Shown here: piece after piece, positions 1 through 13,347 of the stretch
How the letters are laid out: each line of letters opens with the position of its first letter
Numbering within the stretch: the first letter of the stretch is position 1
Assembly: GCA_034766995.1 (NCBI GenBank)
Contig: CM068317.1
Span: forward strand, 36,713,249-36,777,248
Reading direction: 5' to 3'
DNA length: 64,000 nucleotides
Source: Acanthacorydalis orientalis
Lineage: Eukaryota > Arthropoda > Insecta > Megaloptera > Corydalidae
Position numbers and translations under genes: made by a program
Notes under the pieces: model-generated
The model's database searches: none
What the model saw: only the letters and a program-made list of their open reading frames with translations
Told to the model about the DNA's origin: nothing

Positions 1-769
1 ATAAATTTGAATAGATTACTATAATTATTTTCAGATTTTGGAATATGTTTATATATATGTATATATTAGTGTGAACAGCAGATGTATAAGATTAATTCCA
101 GTGCATTGCCGATTAAAGTTCAGTTAAAAAGTTTGATTTTATTCAGCTTTCATTTCATTCACTCTCTGTCAAATCAAGTGTTTTGCGATAAGAAGCAAAA
201 ATCGCGTCCCTTAACGTTTTTCATAACGGATCAACTGAAATGGATTTATTTAATGACGTCTCTGATATGTCTTCTTTCGTTTCTATATCATTTACTTGAC
301 TCGTGACTAATATATTCAATACCAATAAACGATAAAAGATACAACACATTTATATCAAAACGAAAAAAATACGCATAAATAATCAAGACATATTTCATGG
401 AATTTGTACGGGTCGTTTACTGAAATTTATTTACAATTGTGTCGTGATTTTATAACATTTTATCGGTTTCTTCTTTACTAAATGATCATATACATAATAG
501 AACATAAAGAAAGACTTATCGAAGAAATAAAGTAAAAAATTTTTCAAGGAAATTATTATTGAATTATGTATATTCATTCGTTTTTTTTAAATAATATTAC
601 ACTTGTAAGTATTTTGATTATTATACAAATCAATAGTTTCGTTTATTATTATAATGAACCAAAATTCGAATAAATTTTCCATACAAATTTTAATATAAAT
701 TATGCTGTCTGAAATATACTTCAATCATTATTTTATTAAATATTTTTATAACAAAATAATTAAATAATA

Positions 770-770
770 T

Positions 771-807
<37 letters not shown>

Positions 808-825
808 TTTTACATATATTGTTGA
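770..825. repeat. (TA)n inside 12 bp inverted arms
   Basis: A (TA)n run of about 28 bp is flanked by TCAACAATATAT (770-781) and ATATATTGTTGA (814-825), which are perfect inverted arms. Confidence 0.6.
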
Positions 826-1618
826 TTTCAACAGAAGCCTTAAACATACTTTCACAAAATTATTTGAAATGATCTATTGAATTTAACAATTTTTATGTAT
901 CACTGTCTTGTACGTTCATAGCATGCGATTCTTTTTATGGATTTCTTTTGTATTCAACTCAATCAATAAATAAAAAAGAGTTCGGATATAAAGTGGCGAC
1001 CATTATGATCGTGTTTTCACATTTGCACTTCGCACGACCATCTTATACTACCAATACTTCAATAACAAAAGAGTTGTGAATGTCTTCGAAAATTGTTTGA
1101 TTCTTGGTGAAAGAGTCCATTACTAAATAATTGTTTAATTTGATTTCAATCATCCTTACTTTAATTACTCTTTAATAATAAATTTGCACAACTACAATCA
1201 AATTATCTTTCTTTTGTACTTTTTATGAAATTTTAACATTTATTTCAATCGAAAGAATAAAAAATTATACAAATGTTACAAGAGCATTATATAAATAAAT
1301 TTAATTGTTTAAATTTAAAAATCTACATCTGGATCATCCAATTTTGAAGTTTATTGAGGATAACTTTTAGACTGTGATTACTAAACTGTGAGTGAGAATA
1401 TACAAGAGCAATTTAATCTATTTAAAATAGTGAGCAGCTTTCGTATTGAGAACATAAAGGCTTAAGTCTACAATGCATAAATGAAACATGATTGAAACAC
1501 CAAATGGTTAAAACCAGTTTAAAACGATTATGTATCATCACTTTTTATGTAGACGATTCATATTCGAATAGTCGACTGTTTTTTGGCTTAGTTTTTTTCA
1601 GCATAAAGATACAAATAT

Positions 1619-1655
1619 CCACAGTGATGCATATATGCATCACCATGCACTGTGG
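1619..1655. repeat. Nested palindrome
   Basis: A 20 bp perfect palindrome GTGATGCATATATGCATCAC (1624-1643) overlaps an outer stem CCACAGTG/CACTGTGG (1619-1626 with 1648-1655). Two alternative hairpins are possible. It contains ATGCATAT octamer-like motifs. Confidence 0.6.
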
Positions 1656-1690
1656 AGTTAATCGGCTGAACACAGACAGTTAAGCATATT

Positions 1691-1715
1691 ATATATATAT
1701 ATATATATATATATA
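1691..1715. repeat. (TA)n microsatellite
   Basis: Uninterrupted TA run of 25 bp. Confidence 0.95.
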
Positions 1716-2182
1716 GATGAATGAATTCTAGGTTAGAAAATGAAATAAAATAAGTTACTATTAGGTTTGTATAAACGAAATTATACATCAAATTTATTTC
1801 ATTCTTCGTAGAGTAAATATTGAAATATAATTCTCACATTTTTGACAGAATTTACGTAATTATAAAGGTAAATATCAACAAGACCCATATTAATAAAAAG
1901 ACACCTTTTTCGTTTAGGATTCAGTCAATAACATAAAAACGTTACGTATTCAAGAACCTGGAAAAATATTCGGCCTGCTGGTCAGCAGAAGTCAGTATCG
2001 AGAACTTATAGGGTCTGTCCTTTTTACTACTAGAAATTTTCATACAGACACTTTCTCGGAAGACGCACATAACAATTATAGAGATACACAATAAAAGTAA
2101 AAAAGGATTGGTTCTTGACATCTTTAAACATTTTTCATCAATGCTTTCATGCTTATGAAAGAACGAACGCAGAGACCTTGAG

Positions 2183-2184
<2 letters not shown>

Positions 2185-2213
<29 letters not shown>
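2185..2213. repeat. (TA)n microsatellite
   Basis: TA run of 29 bp. Confidence 0.95.
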
Positions 2214-2217
<4 letters not shown>

Positions 2218-3864
2218 TAATACTTTTTCAATTATGTAAACAGTGATTAACATTAATAAATTTAAACATAATTACAATAATCTTTACTAGTTTCATTGAA
2301 TTGTTAAGTTTTTTATATTATAAAAATGTTACAAGAACATATATATTATATTCTATAATAGAATATAATTATTGATTTTATAGTAAAATCAGAAAACGAA
2401 ATCGGACAATCAATAATAAAACAGGGTATTTTATGATCAAACATATAAAAACAGTTTAATATCTTAAACGATTCAATCAGATTAACTTGAGTGTTACTAT
2501 GTAATTTATATGAAACAAAGTTTTGATTATTAGTGACAATTTAATAATTTATGGTGTCATATGGTACAAATATAACATTGTAAAATGAATAACATGTATA
2601 TATATTTAATTAATATCACTTTATAGTAAAGTTTGGCGTCGAAAACACGAACTTTGCATAGAAATTTAGCATTATAATTAGCATATAAATATAATTAATT
2701 TTAGTAGGAAACCAGTACAAATCCGTATCGTTTGTTACAACGAAATGTCAGATTCTATTATTCTAAATATAAAATATAAAAGTTTGTATATGTTTCAAAA
2801 TGGTAAATATTTCTATACAATTTTAATTTGCTAAAAATTCGATTTTCAAATCATAGTTTTTATAATTTCAAATCAGCATACATTGCTTTGTAATAAATAA
2901 AAAAATAATGATAAATATGTTGTTAATTTCTAAAGATGAAACTTATTATTTCAACTTAATAAAATCATTATCCTAATGGTCTTTTTTTAGATTACTTGAT
3001 TTCTGTTTTCTCCTACTAATTTTACCATGTGTATCCTCTTCAAGTAGGCGTTAAATAACTTTTTTAAACCACCTTAAATGTGCCAAATTTAATAATAAAT
3101 AACAGAAACTCACATGATCCAGATGAACGAAGATCTTTAGGACATTGTATAAACAGGATTACAGATATAGAAACATATAAATATAATTTTAATAAAATAA
3201 ATTTTAAAAATGTTTACCTTTGCTCTTCTTAAAGATGTTGCTTAAAGCAGAACCGTATCATTACGTTTTGTTATATTATTATCGTCTCGCGCATACTAGA
3301 ACAAAATATGTACAACCCATCCATAAACAAATATAAAACAAACGGTTATATATTGTAATATTTACTAGTATTTATTTTAAAAATCATTTATATCAAAGAC
3401 ATACAGACAAACTTATTTGTCTATTCAAAATTAATATTTAATAATCAAAAATGATTTTATTTTTGACTTAATATAAATGAATATTTTTATTCAAATAAAA
3501 AGTTATTTTATTATAAAAAAAATACAGTTTTTTATATGAAAATAACATTTTTGTTATAAAAAAATACAGTTTGCCTTTGGAATATACCTTGAAACATGAA
3601 AATAAACATAGAATTGAGTAGGTAAATATAATTTTTATTTAATTAATATTTTTCTCTATTTTAATCTGTCGAATTATCTGATTCTTTTTCGTTCATAAAT
3701 CCATAAATATATTTGAAAATAATTACTAACTTGAATTTAGAAAGAAATTTTTGTCTAAATGTTTCTTTAATTTATTTTGTAAAAAAGATAAAATAAAATT
3801 CAAGTTTAAAAAAGTAACAAACAAAAAATACATCAATCATGTTAAAAAAAGAGTTTGTATATAT

Positions 3865-3912
3865 ATACATACATACATACATACATAGTTTACATACATA
3901 CATACATACATA
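3865..3912. repeat. (CATA)n tetranucleotide repeat
   Basis: Two CATA runs interrupted once by 'gttta'. Confidence 0.9.
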
Positions 3913-4331
3913 TCAATGTACATAAAAGATAATAAAGAACGTATTAAACAATGTACAAAAATGTATTCGAAACAAAATGAAGACAAGAATATGTATTGTA
4001 TCATTTATATGGATTTGTCGGTAATCTGAATACGTTCGGAAGTATTTTTTTTACCAATTTTTCTTTTTCGATTTCGTTACACACCAGTACTACGTGAAAC
4101 ATACAACCATAACAAACATGTGAAACGGTATCGAAAAAGGTCGTTGATAGAATTGAAATATATTTATATACATATTTTTTCGACTGTAGTCATTCATCTG
4201 TATTTAGGTTTTCATGAAATCGTTTTAACAGTTTTAAACGAAACAGGTGTATTTTATATAAAACTTTTGTCGGTTTCAATGTTCACAAAACCCATGCATT
4301 TATTTTTTTATTTCTTTATACACATAAAGTC

Positions 4332-4353
4332 ATATATATATATATATATATAT
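4332..4353. repeat. (TA)n microsatellite
   Basis: TA run inside the inverted-repeat structure 3229-4481. Confidence 0.9.
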
Positions 4354-4741
4354 GATTTTAATTTTAAGATTTCTAGACTATGATCTACACATCTTCATTT
4401 GCCAAAAGAAAAAAATTGCATGAAGCGATAATGAAATAATAAAACGAAATGGTACGGTTCTGCTCTAAGCAACATCTTTAACGGCGAAACTTGACGGTAA
4501 TTTTCGTTATAAGCTCACAACCTGCTATAAATTTAAACGCAAGATGGTGTCTGCAATATCATGAGGTGATTAAGAGTTGAAATATTGTATAACGTTCTCT
4601 TAGCAAAAGTGCTAAAAAATATTGTAAGATGAAAAAGCGGTAAGACGGTGGATTATCACGTATTTAATTTTATATCATATCTGTGAAAAGACATAATAAA
4701 TTTGTAGATATGATTTAATTGTTTCCTTATAAATTTATATG

Positions 4742-4745
<4 letters not shown>

Positions 4746-4774
<29 letters not shown>
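4746..4774. repeat. (TA)n microsatellite
   Basis: TA run of 29 bp. Confidence 0.95.
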
Positions 4775-4776
<2 letters not shown>

Positions 4777-5039
4777 GTGTACCGAAAAGTAGGTTAAACT
4801 CGAAATTAATTTAACATTAAATTATTTCCATTAATATACAATTTTCATAACTGTCCAATACAGACAATTAAATTATATAAAAGCAAATACAAAACAATGA
4901 TATGTACGATATATTTAACAAATTTAAATGTAAAAACGGAAGTTTTTTCATATGTTATCTCTGTGGAATACTATTGCATCCAACAAAGTTCCATTAAAGC
5001 ATAAAGTGCACTCGTGGATAGAATCGCAATATACTAAAG

Positions 5040-5160
5040 GATACTGGGAAAACGATCAAGTTACAAGTGGCTGATGACGTCACATGACTGTGCACTATTG
5101 TTTAAATGGCTATAGAGGAAGGGATTGATAGAGGTGTTTATCTCTTTATACTGTCTTTAT
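5040..5160. promoter_or_regulatory. Patch with full CRE palindrome
   Basis: TGACGTCA, a perfect CREB/ATF site, lies at 5075-5082 within ctgatgacgtcacatgactg. The surrounding 120 bp is less AT-rich than its neighbourhood. Known for the motif: cAMP/calcium-regulated transcription. Its use here is inferred only. Confidence 0.3.
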
Positions 5161-6203
5161 CTATGCTTCTCTATGCACATATATGACATTATTAAACGAT
5201 CATTATATGTTATTTCACATTATTATATAATAGATATGACAACAATTATTCAACATTAAAAAACGCGTACGCATTATTCAGTATTAAAAATTATATATTC
5301 TTTCAGATAAATATATTAAGTTCTACGTTTTCTATTCAATTGCATGCGAATAGAATTACCTGATTTATTTTCAATTATTACTCAGTACATGAATAATAAT
5401 AACAATAATTCGAAACAGTGTACTAAATGCAAGTGTTCAGCTAGTAATTAAGTAATTAAGCGACAATGTTAGTCAATATGTACAGTGTTAATATGGACAA
5501 ATATTTTCAAAAAGTGATTCGCGGGTCATGAAAACGCTGCCATGAAATGTGGGCCACCGTTTCGAGGTCACTGGAATTACTGGTTGCCTTTTTCGAATAC
5601 TACACGTCAAGGTATTGTAATAATATTTGAATATATTATAACAACTATACTTGATTCTCATAGAATTCTTTTCTGTTTCATTTGATCGATGTTTTACTCT
5701 CTGTGTCCGCTTTTATCTATCGCTTTTCATTAAGAACTTCAAAACTATAAGTATAAGAAAATGTTTAAATACAAAACTGTTGTAAAAAAAATGTTTTATT
5801 TATTTTTAATTAATTCATTGCATCTACCTAAAGTAAATTCAAATAATAATAAAATATATTTAAAAAAAAGATAGGTAGAAATATAACTATTTGTACTTCT
5901 ACTAACATTTTTTTCAGAACACATTCACTTTTGTACAGAAATGCATGATTGAACGATGGTTAAATATTTAAAAAATTTTGATGATATATTTTGAAAATCA
6001 ACCTTGTAATATACAGGTATATCTCATTTTAAATCAAGATTTATTTTCAATAAATTCTAAAATACTGAATGTGTAATTCATTTGATTAATTAATATACAG
6101 TATTTCAATTATAAAATATTTCCAGTATGTAGTTTGAAATTATGACTAAATTCCATTTTCAATTAATTTTTAAGTCACTCCACAAAGCACAAAAAGAATT
6201 CAG

Positions 6204-6310
6204 ATCAAAAGTGTACAATAATTGATTATTGATCATTTTTGATTGTTGCTGTTGCGCATTTTGATGACAGTAACTTTCTCATTAAGGTATAGAAAAATCG
6301 ATTTGTTCTA
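6204..6310 (+). repeat. Dispersed ~100 bp family, copy A
   Basis: It starts atcaaaagtgtacaataatt and continues gattattgatcattttt, then a less conserved tail gcgcattttgatgacagtaactttctcattaagg. It shares both the palindromic head and the tail with copies at 23433 and 61800 in the same orientation. Confidence 0.6.
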
Positions 6311-6383
6311 TTTTTTAAGAAAAAAATTGATTTATTAAAATTTAAAATATTGTTTTTCTCTTCTTAAATTAATCTAATTATTT

Positions 6384-6388
<5 letters not shown>

Positions 6389-6430
<42 letters not shown>

Positions 6431-6446
6431 ATGTATATATATATAC
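6389..6446. repeat. Compound (TA)n(TG)n microsatellite
   Basis: TA run, then gtgtgtgtgt, then a second TA run. Confidence 0.95.
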
Positions 6447-7248
6447 TTTATTAATTTTTAATTTATTATTATTATTATTTAAGGATTTTTGTAAAAAAAG
6501 CCTTGTTTTTGAAACATTAATTTACTTGGCATATTTTTTATTTATACATAAAAGCAATTGACAAAATAAAAAAATATTATTATTAAATCTGCAATCATCA
6601 AACTTAAATAAAACTATATTTAAACGTAGATTTAAATTAGTATAAACATGTTTTCAAGGTCTTACTATGATTTTTATATACATTTCAAAAAAAATAGTTC
6701 CTTTTAATACTCATTATTGTGTATATAGATACTCATTTCAATTTCTTCCCTTCATTTGCATTGTTTAAAAATGTAAATGCTGCTTTCGTTACATCGTCAT
6801 TTTTTTACTATTTAATATTAATTTTGCAATTATTTAAATATATGTACTTATGATTTTTTTTCCTGTTATCTTATATGAAGTAAATAAAGTAATATGTGTT
6901 GTATGTACAGTAGTATATCTAGGATAACCAGTAAATTATGTAAGTTAATTTTAACAATCATTAAATATTAGAAAAAATATGTACAATTCTTCAAAAAATA
7001 TGTTTTAAAAAAAATATGTTAAAAAAATTTATTTTAATATTCACTACTATTTAATTTTAAAAATTCTGCAATGAAAATAATTACCTTTTTCCGATTTCTA
7101 TTTATTTTAATACATATGTATATTTTTTACTGTCATGATATTCTCAACTTAACATCTATTTGCAAAAAATTGACATATTTTTCTTTAACTATATAGGCAT
7201 GTATTCATATATTGATTTATAGACATATTTATTTGTACAAACATTCAT

Positions 7249-7270
7249 GAATATATATATATATATATAT
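7249..7270. repeat. (TA)n microsatellite
   Basis: TA run of about 22 bp. Confidence 0.9.
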
Positions 7271-7408
7271 GTTCTGATTAATAAAATCATACCGCATTCT
7301 TCTGATTTCTATTTTTAACTGAAATATAGAAAACCATCCGTTTTCGATGAAATGAAATATAGTGAAATTGATTAATATTATACAAAAGTTGTATACTAAC
7401 GCAAATAA

Positions 7409-7410
<2 letters not shown>

Positions 7411-7444
<34 letters not shown>

Positions 7445-7488
7445 GTATACATACGTTTGTGTATGTGCGTGTGTATGTATGTATGTAT
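7411..7488. repeat. Compound (AC)n(TA)n(TG)n(TATG)n
   Basis: AC run, TA run, then TG-rich and tatg repeats; nearly symmetric around the TA core. Confidence 0.9.
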
Positions 7489-7689
7489 TTAATAATAGTT
7501 TTCAGTTTATTATATTTAACAGACAGATATGTGCCATAGCACAATACAATATCGAAAACAATTGAGAAGTAGTCCACACAAGGAAAGACAATACAGATAT
7601 AGCTTCATGTCGTAACATAAATCAGATGACAGATCTGACGTTGTTTTCACTCAATCCAATCGAAAAGGAGTACCACACATTTATATACA

Positions 7690-7691
<2 letters not shown>

Positions 7692-7744
<53 letters not shown>

Positions 7745-7747
7745 ATA
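7692..7747. repeat. (TA)n(TG)n microsatellite
   Basis: TA run of about 44 bp, then tgtgtgtgta. Confidence 0.95.
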
Positions 7748-7921
7748 TTATATAAAATAATAAAAAGGAAGGATGGGATTATTGATGTTTTGCTTCAGTG
7801 CATTCGTTCATCATCCTTCCGCACCAGTTTTCACCTACCTTTTTATTTATTTCTCTCTGAAATTTTCTATTCAATAACTTTTCAAATATTTTTATTAATG
7901 TATTCAAAATGTTTCTAAGTA

Positions 7922-7970
<49 letters not shown>

Positions 7971-7990
7971 TATATATGTATATGTATATA
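7922..7990. repeat. (TA)n microsatellite, interrupted
   Basis: Long TA run, broken by 'aatta' and 'tatgta' near the 3' side. Confidence 0.95.
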
Positions 7991-10900
7991 AGGAGAACCA
8001 AATAATAAATACAGTAAAAACATTTAAAAAACTGAAAGCTCTTCAACGATTTTATCTGTAGTTCCATATTGTATAAAAGGTAAAGGAAAAGAATCTTATA
8101 TGGATTATAAACTATTAACAAATATCTTTTTCAGCAAGAAAAATTCAGATAAATAATGTACATACTTATAAACAAAAAGTTTCAATTCTCTTTTTCTGTC
8201 TACATTTACATACACACACACATACACATATATTAAACGTAGGGCTTTAAATATTTTATGTATCATTAATCATTTTGAACAATGTTCTTTAACATTTTAT
8301 TATGGATTTTGTTTATTTACAAATATTTCCTAATGCCGATTAAGTTTTGCATAAATTTACATATTTTGTTAATTTAAAGTTAGCACCTTAAAAAATAAAG
8401 ATAATTTTAGGGATCATTTGTAAACATGTCTGTATTTACGCATATGTAATCTGGGTGTTTGAACACATGCCATAATCGGTTATTTTGATTCGCAAATATT
8501 TATGTGTTGTACATGAGATGAATTTTAAATAAGTTTCATAAAAAATCATCGGTGTTCTCCCAATAATACATGTGTTGTTATTAACGAAATTTTATTATTT
8601 TTTCAAAAAATTTAGGATATATACACTGCGTATTTCCTAGAGATAAATAAATAATAACATAATTTAATACTAAATATATAATATTTATAATTTGACAATT
8701 TAGCAAAATTGTCAATTATAAAATAATTAATAGCTAAAATAATTTCAAATGTTGTTTGTGGAAATTTTTAATAAATTCTTATTGTTTATTTAGTTGTTAA
8801 TACACATTTACTTGACATTTTTATCACTTTTAAAGCTCTAACACAAAAATGAACAATAAACAATATAATATATTTAATGAAAAAAATCGAATTTAATTTT
8901 GATTTTAATATTTTTTTACCAATATAAAATATAAATTAGGGCATATTCGTCAAAACACAAAAAACATTTGATGCAAATGTTAATCAAGTTAAATAAAAAT
9001 AGTCATTACCAAATTTGTTCTAACTAAAATAAATTTCGAATAAAGAAACCAAGCTAACATTAATAAATACACTTCAAAACTTTTCATCAGTTCTATACAA
9101 ATCTAATAATGACTACAAAATTAAATTCCATAAAATCGTAATGAAAACATGACATGTATTTCGGAAATCGATCCACAATCATCGTTAAAATTTGTATTCG
9201 CTATAAACTTTATGGATATAAAGCCATCCACCAGAATATGTACGAAGTTATCAAGTTTTGAAACGGTCAGCAAATCAACAAATACATTTTTATTACACTT
9301 TTAATATATTTGGAATATTCGTTCTTCTACCTGATAAATATATTGTTCTATATTTGTCAACATTCAATATTTAAATACCTACAATGAATATTAATAACAG
9401 ATTTCAGCAATTGAGAGCGATTTTGCATTATTTGGCAATCCCATTGACTTGTTAACAATTTGAGTCATTTTGAAACATACAAAGGTAATCAGCTAGATAT
9501 TGAACAGTTTTAAACAAATAATCTTTAAATATGTTTACATATATTTCACATAAAAATGAATTCTGCTTACTTATTAAGTACGCATATTTATCTGTTCATA
9601 TCAAAACTTTTATCGCTATCTATAAAAAAAGTATAAACTATAAAAAAATGTATTTAAAATAACTATAGAAAATATATTTTTGTATGAAGATTATACTAAC
9701 AAATAATAAAAAGATATGTTTAAAAAAATAAAAAAATTTTTATAGACTTTTCAGTAAATGTAAATTATAAAACTAAAATATTTATTTACTTAACATAGAA
9801 ATAAAAATATGAATAAATTTCAATGTAGTAAACTTCGAAACATGAAACAGTTATTCAAATAATTAATTATTTATTTCTTACTAAATAAGTAATGATTTAT
9901 GTTGAAATTTAGAGTAAAAAGTTAAACATCAATAATTAAAAATTCAAAATCGATTTAGTTTTAAACTTTAAAAAAGAAACATGAAGTTACATTTTGTATA
10001 ATATTTTTCGTTAAAGTATTTATTATTTCAACACATTTTCATATTATTTTTTATTAAATAGTTTTGGTTAGACATTTTTAACATATAAATATTTGATTAT
10101 TAATATTTAACAATATTTTCTAATACATATACTCACACTCTACAAAAAAAGTTACATTTTTATTTTATTTTATATTCAAGGATTGTGTTTAAAATAACCA
10201 TCAGACTTGACATATCAGAATTAACACAAATAAAATTTACAGCAAGTCATGTATTGAAGCTAATAGTTTGAATCTTTTTAATTTGTTTCTTTCAGTTCGT
10301 TAATAGTTGTATTAGCATAATTTGCATTATCAAATTCAACGATTAGATATTCAAAAAGTATTAGTTTTTAAATAGTCTATATTTAATTTTTTATTATAAA
10401 CCCCTTAATCCTATTAACTCTGATTAATAAAATGTAGGAATCGTTAATTCACGAATCATATTTTATAGAAGATTTTTAGTTAAGAAATAAATCCGGTTAA
10501 GAATCATTTTTTACAAAAAACCACTTAAACTCATTTTTGAAACTTTTCAAGTTATTTATTGATTTTTTCTTTATATATACATAAGGCAGAGTAAGATGGA
10601 AAAAGTAACTTTTTCTTAATAATACGAGTATGTAACCTAATTGCATATCATATAAATGAACCGAATCTTCACTTAATGATAGTTTTTATTTATATACAAA
10701 CTATCCTGATAACTTGACGCGAATGTTTGTAAATAATCATTATCTACTTTCGCAAAAGTTTTACCTGAATATGTTTCAAACAAGTATAAAACTGGAAAAG
10801 GTATAAGAAAATTCGTTCATAAAATGACAACGTAATATTTTAGTTTACAAAGTACTTTAGCTTTATAACACATACAAGCTAACATAAATGTTAAACAAAT

Positions 10901-11734
10901 TCATTGTTTATTTAAAGTCTCAAAACGTAGTTTAAAATATACATTGTTTTTATTTTCTTGTGTGTATTTTATCATTTTTTTTTCAACAAATATTACTTAC
11001 TAAATTTAAAATATTAATAAAAAGTGATTATTTAAAAAGTTATAAAATGTGTTCACCATTCAATCTAAAAGATATTTATTTATTTTCGTTCGTTTTGTTT
11101 TCATCAAGTTTTACTTACAATGGTTTTCTAAAGAAATAACATTTTATTATTTAAGTGCAAATTTAATCGAAGTCATTTATCATTTCAAGTATAGAATTAA
11201 ACTTATGCGATCACTTGAAAAAAACGCTTATGATGTACACTCGAGATGTTGAAAATTTCAAAGCAGCGAACGAAAAAAGAAGGTATGATCGATTTGGCCA
11301 AGCAATAACAGACTACGGCGCCACAATTCTGCTTCCTGTTTTTCAGTAACAGCAACTTGTCGAAAGATGGATGCGCGACGAGAAACAACAAATAAATAAA
11401 AAAGCAACTTTGTTAGACGTTTATTTCCACCATACTCCCAACCATGTCTCCTGTCTTTACGGCTTCGGTCCGAACTTGAAGCACAACAAACTATTTACAA
11501 CACGTAATTCGTGAATTAGATACTAGTGTACTATTTGTATAACTACCAACTTATAGATATCTTATACGTTTTTTTCGGATTATACGGATGGAAAGTTTTT
11601 TATTTAATGACTTCTGGAAAACAATATGTGGCAATAAAAAGATCTTCATTTTAAATCTTTTTATAAGAATTTAATTATTACATTAAATTCACTTCTACAT
11701 CAACATGTTTTCCACTTTTTACTTATTTGTAGGC

Positions 11735-11757
11735 ATATATATATATATATATATATT
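11735..11757. repeat. (TA)n microsatellite
   Basis: TA run of 23 bp. Confidence 0.9.
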
Positions 11758-11829
11758 AGTATGTGTGTACTATAATGATCATGTGTATAATTGCAATTAA
11801 AAATAAGTAAATAAAATCAATACAAATAG

Positions 11830-11830
<1 letters not shown>

Positions 11831-11879
<49 letters not shown>
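11831..11879. repeat. (TA)n microsatellite
   Basis: TA run of about 49 bp. Confidence 0.95.
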
Positions 11880-11881
<2 letters not shown>

Positions 11882-12338
11882 GGAAACAACCAAGTAACTA
11901 CTATTATTTTAAATATTTATAATCCAAAAAAATTAACATCTATTACAGCTAGTCATTAAAAATAATCGCTTTTTGAACAAAAGATCATCTTTGTGAAAGT
12001 TAAAATTTAAAATTAATCAAAGATACGACCTGCTGACGTTACACAACTAAAGTATTGGAATTAATTGTTATTCATATCTAGGAATTTCTATATATTTTCA
12101 GTATTCAATATATTCAATAAATCAGAATAAACTATACATCAATAAATAATTTATCCAATAAACTGTGAAGATAATATTCATGAAACGAACAATACTTACA
12201 AGTTATATCTTTTTAATATATATTCTGCACTAAATGCTTTATCATATTATACCTTAGAAATATATAAAAGAAAACATTTTCATTTTCTATGTAACGATAC
12301 TTTATGTAATGCGGTCGAAACATTTTAACCTTATGGAA

Positions 12339-12361
12339 TATATATATATATATATATATAG
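12339..12361. repeat. (TA)n microsatellite
   Basis: TA run followed by an AC-rich stretch. Confidence 0.9.
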
Positions 12362-12669
12362 ACATATACACATACACACAATATATATCATCGAATACAC
12401 AGACACAAGTTCGACTGGATAACGCTTCATGCAGCAACGCGTGTTACCTATGTCCGCTTCAGGTGTTCCAATTTCCTCATTCAATAAAAAAACTGTCATG
12501 AGTACATGTTTCGTTTTTGATTATGTAGAATACGTATACGGCGTCTTTTTCTTACGACGCATTGCAAATTAAATAGTGTTTTGGGATTTCGTCTCTGTAT
12601 ATTGAATTTGAATGAATTTTTCCTCTCTATCTCATATATTTTGGTGATATGTCTTAAAATTGCATTTAT

Positions 12670-12803
12670 GTATATATATATATATATATAAATACACACA
12701 GTTTCACATAAATTTCAACCCATACATATCTAACAATAGTATGATAAGTAAATATTTATTTGTTCTTAACACAAAAGTGTGTATGTATATATATATATAT
12801 ATA
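12670..12803. repeat. Two short (TA)n runs
   Basis: TA runs at 12671-12691 and 12786-12803. Confidence 0.9.
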
Positions 12804-13294
12804 CAAATATTCATAAATACTAAAATATTAGATCGGTATAAAAGTAATTGCGTTTAATGTGTCCTTCAAGTTCATACACATTTGTTTTAATTTAAGGGGT
12901 TTTAAGTGTTCCATGACTATCACCTAACTATTATGCAAGCTCTTGAATTGTTGTGCGTGGTTTTGATTCAACTAACTCCTTCAGTTGGTCGTTATGAACT
13001 GAAAAATTAATATATAAATCAAGAAATATTCCATTAAAATTTTCTCAGAGAAATATGTCATACATTTCAAGAAATATTTCTAACTACATTGCTTCTCAAA
13101 TTATGAGAGAAGAGGAAAAGGTAAAGACGTTACGATAAGATTTGTCAATGTTGCATTAAAGACAGATATCAAATAGTTTTACAAGTAAAAACACGTTAGA
13201 TATGACACTTAATTAGTGTTCATTACAAGAAAAAGATAAGCTAATAAATCAAATTTTTCATTTCCAATTATATTGTAAATTTCGTGTCACTTGT

Positions 13295-13296
<2 letters not shown>

Positions 13297-13346
<50 letters not shown>
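13297..13346. repeat. (TA)n microsatellite
   Basis: TA run of 50 bp. Confidence 0.95.

Positions 13347-13347
<1 letters not shown>

Larger units (their letters stand above)
3229..4481. mobile_element. Inverted-repeat pair bounded by TTAA (possible DNA transposon remnant)
   Basis: The left arm starts TTAAAGATGTTGCTTAAAGC and continues AGAACCGTATCATTACGTTTT (from 3229). The right arm, reverse-complemented and ending at 4481, reads TTAAAGATGTTGCTTAGAGC then AGAACCGTACCATTTCGTTTT. The arms match over about 55 bp with few differences. TTAA sits at both outer edges, which is the target duplication of piggyBac-type elements, but the ends lack the usual CCC start. The interior (about 1.15 kb) is AT-rich with (CATA)n and (TA)n tracts and no transposase. 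It may instead be two oppositely oriented copies of a short repeat. Confidence 0.5.

Noticed and set aside
3865..3912. CRISPR-like regular spacing of repeats
   Set aside because: Simple CATA tetranucleotide repeat; no spacer structure, and the genome is eukaryotic.
11203..11391. Moderate-GC patch with frames on both strands
   Set aside because: A + strand stretch ending DRFGQAITDYGATILLPVFQ looked protein-like, but it has no known family match or splice context.
12400..12560. Minus-strand stretch GTPEADIGNTRCCMKRYPVE
   Set aside because: Looked coding-like over 25 codons, but runs into TA-derived sequence and has no clear splice sites or family.
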